Assembly (NCBI GenBank): GCA_910578525.1
Contig: CAJTRF010000028.1
Span: forward strand, 1 to 10,061
Reading direction: 5' to 3'
DNA: 10,061 nucleotides
From: an uncultured Mycoplasmatales bacterium
GTDB lineage: Bacteria; Bacillota_I; Bacilli_A; Mycoplasmatales; Mycoplasmoidaceae
A program made the position numbers and the translations under genes. The notes beneath the pieces were generated by a model that did no database searches, was not told the DNA's origin, and saw nothing but the letters and a program-made list of their open reading frames with translations. Below are positions 6,182-10,061 of this stretch, one piece after another; position 1 is the first letter of the stretch, and each line of letters opens with the position of its first letter.

Positions 6182-6637
6182 GGTTTTATGTTTTCTGACT
6201 TTTTCCTCAAATTCCTTTTCTTTCTTGAAAACTGTTGGTTTAATTTGGAATGGATTGTATTTATAATTTATTTTATCAATTGCTGAGTGTTTTAGAGGCA
6301 ATATATTTCCATAAGCTGTTAGTGTTTGATTTGTTATTGGATGTTCTAGTTGATTTTTCATTTTTTCCATATATGTTTTATATGTTTCATTATCAATCTT
6401 TTGTTTTTCTTCTTGCTGTTGTCTTTGTTTGTCTTCACTAACATTTTGAGCAATATTAGCTGCCATTTTTAAACCTTTACCAATAATTCCTACTCCAGGA
6501 ATAAAATTACCAAGTACTTCAGCTGTATTACCTAATCCGTTTAATAAAGATTGATGATTTTCTAAAAATTTACCAGTATGACCAATTCCTTCTTTTATTG
6601 AATTCCATCCACTACTTATAAAATCTTTAAATCCCAT
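6155..6637 (-). CDS. Adenovirus pVI-like small virion protein, predicted membrane-active
   Basis: 160 residues from the second in-frame ATG (6637), preferred to the ATG at 6667: the downstream one directly follows the shared T-tract/ATTAAA motif, while the upstream one would overlap the ATPase stop and add a poorly fitting 10-residue leader. The N-terminus (MGFKDFISSGWNSIKEGIGH) can form an amphipathic helix. A Gly/Ala-rich hydrophobic stretch follows (LLNGLGNTAEVLGNFIPGVG to AANIA, about 31-63), then a Gln/Glu-rich charged helix (66-98) and a very basic tail (KSGKNKKK). This order resembles adenovirus pVI and comparable Polinton/adintovirus proteins, which lyse endosomal membranes and bridge capsid and DNA. 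LNGLG (32-36) and IIGKG (51-55) fit the (M/I/L)xGx-G pattern of adenain-type protease sites. Homology is not proven. Its 3' end lies in a perfect inverted repeat. Confidence 0.72.
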   Translation of the reverse strand: MGFKDFISSGWNSIKEGIGHTGKFLENHQSLLNGLGNTAEVLGNFIPGVGIIGKGLKMAANIAQNVSEDKQRQQQEEKQKIDNETYKTYMEKMKNQLEHPITNQTLTAYGNILPLKHSAIDKINYKYNPFQIKPTVFKKEKEFEEKVRKHKTKSGKNKKK

Positions 6638-6656
6638 TTTAATAAAAATTAAAAAA
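6638..6656 (-). promoter_or_regulatory. T-tract plus ATTAAA motif that decides the pVI-like start
   Basis: The minus strand reads TTTTTTAATTTTTATTAAA and then ATG at 6637. The motif directly follows the ATPase stop at 6657 and fills the gap. Its match to the motifs at 2949-2972 and 3363-3387 is the main reason for starting the gene here and not at 6667. TTTTAAT and ATTAAAA (plus strand 6637-6654) form a 7-bp AT-only inverted repeat. Confidence 0.5.
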
Positions 6657-7529
6657 TTATGTTTCAAAGTAATATTTAGAAGCAGTTATATTCATTACGA
6701 AACGGTCATGCGGATTTTGATGATTTAGATATTCATGAACTGTTTTTTTGATGTTTAGATTATTATTTGTTTGTTGAAGGAGTGATGTAAAATCTTCTTC
6801 GGAGAATCCAGAATAACAAACAATATCTGTAGCAAGCCTTTTTGCATTCATATGAACAAATCTAATTGTTTGAAAAGCAAGAATAACTGTTAAATTATAA
6901 TGTCTCGTTTTGGTAATCAATCTAAGGAACTCAGAATTAGAATGAATAACTAAATCTGAACCAGCAATATCATCTAAAATCAATAATGTATTATAAGGAT
7001 AAGTGTTTGTTTGATATTTTTCAAGTTTATGTGCGATATAAATAATTCGGTCATTAAAGTCTTGCAATGAATGTTTATTAATTATTCTTTGCATTTCTTC
7101 ATCAGTTTCTTTCATTTTAGAGAGAACATGTTTAATCATTGAATAGTATTTCATTTTTCTTCTTAAATGTCTTTTCAAGTAATCCATTAAATCATCTTCA
7201 GATAAATAAACAATTGGTGTTTGAACATTTTTAGATAGTGTTTCACCTGTTTTATCAAATTTTCCACTTGTTGAACAATAAATTATTTTTTGATAATATG
7301 GTTTTTTAAATAATCTTTCGGTTATCATAATATGTTTCCAAATGAAAAATGATTTTCCACTCCCTGGTTTCCCAATTAAAAAATAGATTCCATTTGAGGA
7401 AAATGGATAGTCTGGTGATAATGGTTTAATTAATGCTCCTTCAATTTCTTTTTGATTCTTTCTCAATGATTCTTTAATTAATTCCTGTACTTTTGATATC
7501 ACTTGTTTATCAGTCATTCTTTTAGACAT
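6657..7529 (-). CDS. FtsK/HerA (A32-like) genome-packaging ATPase
   Basis: ATP-driven motor expected to translocate the viral genome into the preformed capsid. 290 residues, in the usual range for A32-like and Polinton ATPases. Walker A is GKPGSGKS (53-60), preceded by the hydrophobic strand GIYFLI. Walker B is LLILDD (182-187) with the paired acids. A sensor-like segment NLTVILAFQT (212-221) ends in Gln, as in this superfamily. Between the Walkers lies a Lys-rich helical region (115-170). TKTRHYNLTVI matches the 'SRHxxITVI'-type pattern common in viral packaging ATPases. The start at 7529 is supported by TTTTATTTCTATTAA directly before the ATG; a second Met at residue 5 is the alternative. 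It lies 15 bases after the integrase stop. All key residues are intact. Function is assigned by motif and context. Confidence 0.93.
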   Translation of the reverse strand: MSKRMTDKQVISKVQELIKESLRKNQKEIEGALIKPLSPDYPFSSNGIYFLIGKPGSGKSFFIWKHIMITERLFKKPYYQKIIYCSTSGKFDKTGETLSKNVQTPIVYLSEDDLMDYLKRHLRRKMKYYSMIKHVLSKMKETDEEMQRIINKHSLQDFNDRIIYIAHKLEKYQTNTYPYNTLLILDDIAGSDLVIHSNSEFLRLITKTRHYNLTVILAFQTIRFVHMNAKRLATDIVCYSGFSEEDFTSLLQQTNNNLNIKKTVHEYLNHQNPHDRFVMNITASKYYFET

Positions 7530-7544
7530 TTAATAGAAATAAAA
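7530..7544 (-). promoter_or_regulatory. TTTTATTTCTATTAA before the ATPase ATG
   Basis: This 15-base stretch is the entire gap between the integrase stop and the ATPase start, a compact version of the shared motif (CTATTAAATG at the junction). AGAAAT/ATTTCT (7535-7540, 7553-7558) make a 6-bp inverted repeat enclosing the integrase stop. Confidence 0.4.
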
Positions 7545-8633
7545 TTATATCCATTTCTTTATTTTCTCTGGAATTGTTTTTTGTTTTGACCAATATTCAA
7601 TTTCCATTAATGATAATTTGGTCGGATTTCCTTCTCTTAAATTGGAACTAGGAATGAAATCAGTTGAACCATCAGTCCAAATAATATGGTATTTATTTTT
7701 CTTTACATCATATGAAACTATTTTTTCGATTTCACCTCTTTTTCCTCCTTTAATTGTTTCAGCTAATGGAATTCTTTCATTTTTATCTTTTATTAATCTA
7801 TAACCAGGCATTTTATCAACTGATTCATCTTTTGATTTAATCAGAAATTGATTTCCTGATTTAGAGTCAATAATATAATTTACTTTTGATACATTCTTTC
7901 GTTTTTTACTAAATGGACTTTTTTCAAAAACTAATCTAACCTTTTCATTTGCTTTGAAATCATATGGATTTATTTGTGATTTTTCTTTAATATATCGTTT
8001 TTCATCTTCTTCTGTAAAATCATTTGGTGCTTTATATTTGAGTGATTTATGAGGTGAGTTGTTGTAGGTATCAATTAATTCTGACATCTCATCTTCATCA
8101 ATATATCTATTTTCTCCAACAAGGTCTCTTAATGTTCTCATCAATCGATTTATTATTCCAAGTACATTATGATTATTATCTTCGGTCGTTCTATAAACAA
8201 CATTATGATTCTTCATGAATTCAAGAACATCATTTGATAAATATGCTTTGTCTTGGTCAGATGTAATTGAATATACATCATCAACCTCATCAAAAAACTT
8301 TTCTAATGCATTCAAAACCGTTTTACTTCCTTTTCCTTTTAACGGATATGAATAAGCTTTTCTAGTATTGATATTAATTAAAATCAAATAATTTAATCCA
8401 TCTTTCTTTTTGTCATTAATAAATGTATCCATCTGATATCCATTCAATTCTTTAGAAACAATTGGCATAAATTTAGCTTTTGGAACTTTTATGTCATGTA
8501 TCACTTTCTTTCTCAAAAAATCTCTTGCCTCTAATTCAGTAAATCCATATTTTTTCGCTATTGGTACAAATTTTGATGGACTATTCCAATTAAATTTATT
8601 ATGAAGTTCTTCAATCGTTTTAAACTTTCTCAT
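7545..8633 (-). CDS. Retrovirus-type integrase (rve/DDE) with chromodomain-like tail; third catalytic residue is Asn
   Basis: Joins element ends to host DNA, as in Polintons and Mavirus-type virophages. 362 residues. Residues 1-50 are a helical N-terminal region (FVPIAKKYGFTELEARDFLRKK). The RNase H-fold core carries D69 (YQMDTF) and D126 (SITSDQDKAYLS). The third position, exactly 35 residues on, is N162 (codon AAT at 8148-8150) in GIINRLMRTLRD, where Glu or Asp is expected. YNNSPHKSLKYKAP (190-203) is the usual post-core motif. Residues 222-285 look like the SH3-like integrase C-terminal domain. Residues 299-333 (GEIEKIVSYDV, then KYHIIWTDGSTDFIPSSNL) resemble a chromodomain that could target chromatin. 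E151 or D152 nearby could substitute for the missing acid; otherwise the enzyme would be impaired. The frame is otherwise undamaged. The gene lies between the candidate penton and ATPase genes. Confidence 0.93.
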   Translation of the reverse strand: MRKFKTIEELHNKFNWNSPSKFVPIAKKYGFTELEARDFLRKKVIHDIKVPKAKFMPIVSKELNGYQMDTFINDKKKDGLNYLILININTRKAYSYPLKGKGSKTVLNALEKFFDEVDDVYSITSDQDKAYLSNDVLEFMKNHNVVYRTTEDNNHNVLGIINRLMRTLRDLVGENRYIDEDEMSELIDTYNNSPHKSLKYKAPNDFTEEDEKRYIKEKSQINPYDFKANEKVRLVFEKSPFSKKRKNVSKVNYIIDSKSGNQFLIKSKDESVDKMPGYRLIKDKNERIPLAETIKGGKRGEIEKIVSYDVKKNKYHIIWTDGSTDFIPSSNLREGNPTKLSLMEIEYWSKQKTIPEKIKKWI

Positions 8634-8638
8634 TTATT

Positions 8639-8650
8639 TGTTTTTAAACA
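8639..8650 (-). repeat. Short palindrome over the penton-gene stop codon
   Basis: TGTTT and AAACA flank two T on the plus strand, and the TAA stop of the 422-residue protein gene (8644-8646) is inside. It is short, noted because several other stops here also sit in inverted repeats. Confidence 0.3.
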
Positions 8651-9912
8651 TACATCAATTTCTTGTTGAATGGCATAAATTGCATTTCAATATAAAATGT
8701 TTCAGTTTCGGGTATTTTCACAGGAATTCTATTGTATCTTCCCGAATAGAATTCAATCCAAAATCTATTATCTGATGAATTTAATTTGAAGTACTTTATT
8801 GGACTGAATTGGACTTTGCTGTTTCCTAAATAGCCTTTCGATGATTGCTCAGCAATTGAAGAATAAATTTTGCAAGAACATCTATCCCAAACATCTTCAA
8901 ACACAATTTCTCTCATCCATTTACCTCCAAATCTTTCAACATTACCTTTCTTATCTTCAATTGGACTATCTAAATCCATATATTTATTTGGATTATTTTG
9001 AAAAGATTCATATCCGACATTCATAATATCAGCAAAATCATATAAACGATTCAATGAATTGTCTTGAACACCATTTTCAAAAGGTCTTATTCGAAAACTA
9101 ATTGAAAAATCAATATAAAATAAATTATCTTGTTTATTTAAATAATTTGTGTCTTCATTTAATGGTGAATAGAATGTTTCGATAAATGTATTCTTTTCAT
9201 AATTGTAATAACCATCCATTCCTACATCTCTTATATCAAAAATTGGTTGTCCTGTTGAAAGTTTTGATTCTTCTAGTTCATCCATTTTCCTACTTAATTC
9301 CCAAGCCTCTTTAATCAAATTCTGTCTTTTAAGTGTTTTTTGAGCTTTTTCATTTAAATCGGTACTATTTGAGATTTCAATTTGTAGTTGTTCTGCTTCA
9401 TCTAATTTCTTTTCGATTTCATCATTTATTTTTCCTTTTTGTTTATCAATTAAATTGTGAAGATGCTTGTTTAAGTCAATTGGTGAAACATTATATTTTT
9501 CAAATACTATTTTTAATTGTTTTCTCAAATCAATTATTATTTCTCTTAAATCTTTTTCTGAAGGAAGCCAAGAAATAATATCACAAAATATTTCACTACG
9601 TCTTTCAAATGGAATTGAATAATAGAGAAAATCATTTGTTTGTTTAGGGTTATTTCGTTTCAAGTCATCAAAATCTTTTTTATAATATTTTCTAATTCCA
9701 ATAGTATAACACAATTTTCTTCTTCTACAATTTGTCCAAATATTTCTGACGCCAACAATTGATTCACCGCGATTTGATGTTATCCATTCTTCGGGAAATT
9801 TAAAATAAAATCGATTTGGTCTTGTTTTATCTCTTTCTCCATCTTCTAAAAAATAAGCACTTTCAATTGGAATAGGTGTTTGTTCATCAATTGGATTTAA
9901 TGTTTGATACAT
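8644..9912 (-). CDS. Candidate minor capsid (penton) protein with helical insertion
   Basis: 422 residues. N-terminal RPNRFYFKFPEEW (31-43) followed by SIVGVRNIW (51-59) resembles the opening strands of Polinton/virophage penton proteins, where an 'F-x-F/L-P' strand precedes a statement-like 'xxVGL/Vxxx' strand. Residues 262-276 (DNLFYIDFSISFRIR) and the C-terminus (DNRFWIEFYSG, RIPVKIP, ETFYIEMQFMPF; 381-415) supply further beta strands. Between them lies a long charged helical or coiled-coil segment (about 118-218), not typical of a bare single jelly roll. It could form a spike or an inter-subunit contact. There is no catalytic motif and no membrane segment. It is the first gene of the minus-strand block, next to the non-coding end region, with a TTTATAAA sequence before its ATG. 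The penton assignment is inferred from pattern and from the need for such a gene here; an uncharacterised structural protein is the alternative. Confidence 0.6.
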   Translation of the reverse strand: MYQTLNPIDEQTPIPIESAYFLEDGERDKTRPNRFYFKFPEEWITSNRGESIVGVRNIWTNCRRRKLCYTIGIRKYYKKDFDDLKRNNPKQTNDFLYYSIPFERRSEIFCDIISWLPSEKDLREIIIDLRKQLKIVFEKYNVSPIDLNKHLHNLIDKQKGKINDEIEKKLDEAEQLQIEISNSTDLNEKAQKTLKRQNLIKEAWELSRKMDELEESKLSTGQPIFDIRDVGMDGYYNYEKNTFIETFYSPLNEDTNYLNKQDNLFYIDFSISFRIRPFENGVQDNSLNRLYDFADIMNVGYESFQNNPNKYMDLDSPIEDKKGNVERFGGKWMREIVFEDVWDRCSCKIYSSIAEQSSKGYLGNSKVQFSPIKYFKLNSSDNRFWIEFYSGRYNRIPVKIPETETFYIEMQFMPFNKKLMYV

Positions 9913-9940
9913 TTTTAATTGTTTATAAAAAAGTGTAATG
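9913..9940 (-). promoter_or_regulatory. TATA-like and T-rich sequence before the first gene of the block
   Basis: On the minus strand CACTTTTTTATAAAC is followed by AATTAAAA and the ATG of the candidate penton gene. TATAAA begins about 15 bases before the ATG. It combines a T run and a TTAAA-like end as at other genes, plus a TATA box-like core not seen elsewhere in the block. Confidence 0.45.
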
Positions 9941-10006
9941 AACTTTTTTGGGGATTCAAAAATTTTAGTTAGAGAAAAAAATTTTTGTTAAATAAAAAAT
10001 AATTTT

Positions 10007-10039
10007 CTTAACTTAACTTAACTTAACTTAACTTAACTT
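10007..10039. repeat. Six perfect tandem CTTAA repeats plus partial seventh
   Basis: Units of exactly five bases run without error from 10007 to 10036 and end in CTT. Immediately after, AACTT-TTTC-AAGTT (10035-10048) can fold as a 5-bp hairpin using the last repeat unit. Such arrays suit the subterminal part of a Polinton inverted repeat. They might bind the integrase or help a protein-primed polymerase realign at the end, but neither is shown by the sequence. Confidence 0.9.
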
Positions 10040-10061
10040 TTTCAAGTTGACTAACTTTTTG

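Larger units (their letters stand above)
9913..10061. other. Non-coding end region, probable subterminal/terminal segment
   Basis: 149 bases without a gene, from the first minus-strand start codon to the window edge. It holds the promoter-like sequence above, AT-rich stretches, the CTTAA tandem array and three AACTTTTT copies (9941, 10035, 10053). Polintons carry terminal inverted repeats, often with internal tandem repeats, so this is probably part of the right end. The left end is not in the window, so an inverted partner cannot be checked, and the window end need not be the element end. Confidence 0.5.

Noticed and set aside
5898..6441. Plus-strand frames of 60-73 residues opposite the proline-rich and pVI-like genes
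   Set aside because: Hydrophobic Phe/Leu-rich antisense readings of charged genes; they look like membrane proteins only because of the complement of Lys/Glu codons.
6638..6667. Upstream ATG at 6667 as start of the pVI-like protein
   Set aside because: It would overlap the end of the ATPase gene and lacks the T-tract/TTAAA motif that directly precedes the ATG at 6637.
2424..8646. TAAA overlapping stop codons as the Trichomonas-type polyadenylation signal
   Set aside because: Several stops read TAAA, but others are TAAT, TAG or TGA, and TAAA is expected often at this composition.
9333..9578. 81-residue plus-strand frame opposite the penton candidate
   Set aside because: Antisense to the charged helical segment; Phe/Leu-rich shadow with no independent support.
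10007..10039. True host telomere
   Set aside because: Only six short units next to unique sequence; subterminal repeat of the element is a simpler reading, and CTTAA is not a telomere repeat I recognise.
1..10061. CRISPR array, tRNA, rRNA or insertion sequence
   Set aside because: No spaced direct repeats, no cloverleaf-like or rRNA-like sequence and no separate transposase were seen.

Overview
The window is the right-hand part of a Polinton/Maverick-type virus-like element (adintovirus-like; a protein-primed, double-jelly-roll DNA virus or giant DNA transposon) from a unicellular or fungal eukaryote. This rests on genes that together are diagnostic: a family B DNA polymerase with all exonuclease and polymerase motifs, a retrovirus-type DDE integrase with a chromodomain-like tail, an FtsK/HerA/A32-type packaging ATPase, a double-jelly-roll major capsid protein candidate, a candidate penton protein, and an adenovirus pVI-like small membrane-active protein. 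The DNA is roughly three-quarters A+T by eye. Genes are intronless, use the standard stop codons and are packed 10-65 bases apart.

Layout. Bases 1-2133 (+) hold the polymerase gene, which is open at the left edge, so its N-terminus and true start lie outside the window. From 2107 to 9912 everything is on the minus strand, read right to left: candidate penton protein (9912-8644), integrase (8633-7545), packaging ATPase (7529-6657), pVI-like protein (6637-6155), proline-rich presumed core or scaffold protein (6115-5669), major capsid protein (5635-4061), NUMOD4/HNH endonuclease (3996-3388), two unrecognised proteins (3362-2973 and 2948-2424) and a small basic protein (2376-2107). The last overlaps the polymerase tail-to-tail by 27 bases. 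Bases 9913-10061 are non-coding and hold six perfect CTTAA repeats, as expected of a terminal or subterminal region.

How the genes would work together. The polymerase copies the linear genome, by family analogy primed by a terminal protein. The ATPase pumps it into a capsid of major capsid protein with penton vertices. The proline-rich and pVI-like proteins are plausible internal virion components, and the integrase inserts the DNA in a host genome. No capsid-maturation cysteine protease is present; if the element has one it lies to the left.

Most notable observations: (i) the integrase has Asn where the third catalytic acidic residue should be, at exact DDx35E spacing; (ii) nearly every minus-strand gene is preceded by a T-rich tract ending in TTAAA/TTTAAA right at the ATG, a virus-style promoter-like motif; (iii) a perfect 14-bp inverted repeat straddles the end of the pVI-like gene; (iv) a free-standing homing-type endonuclease sits directly behind the capsid gene. 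The host is uncertain. The endonuclease type and the TCATTA-like sequence just before some start codons would fit a parabasalid such as Trichomonas, but the sequence alone does not settle it.
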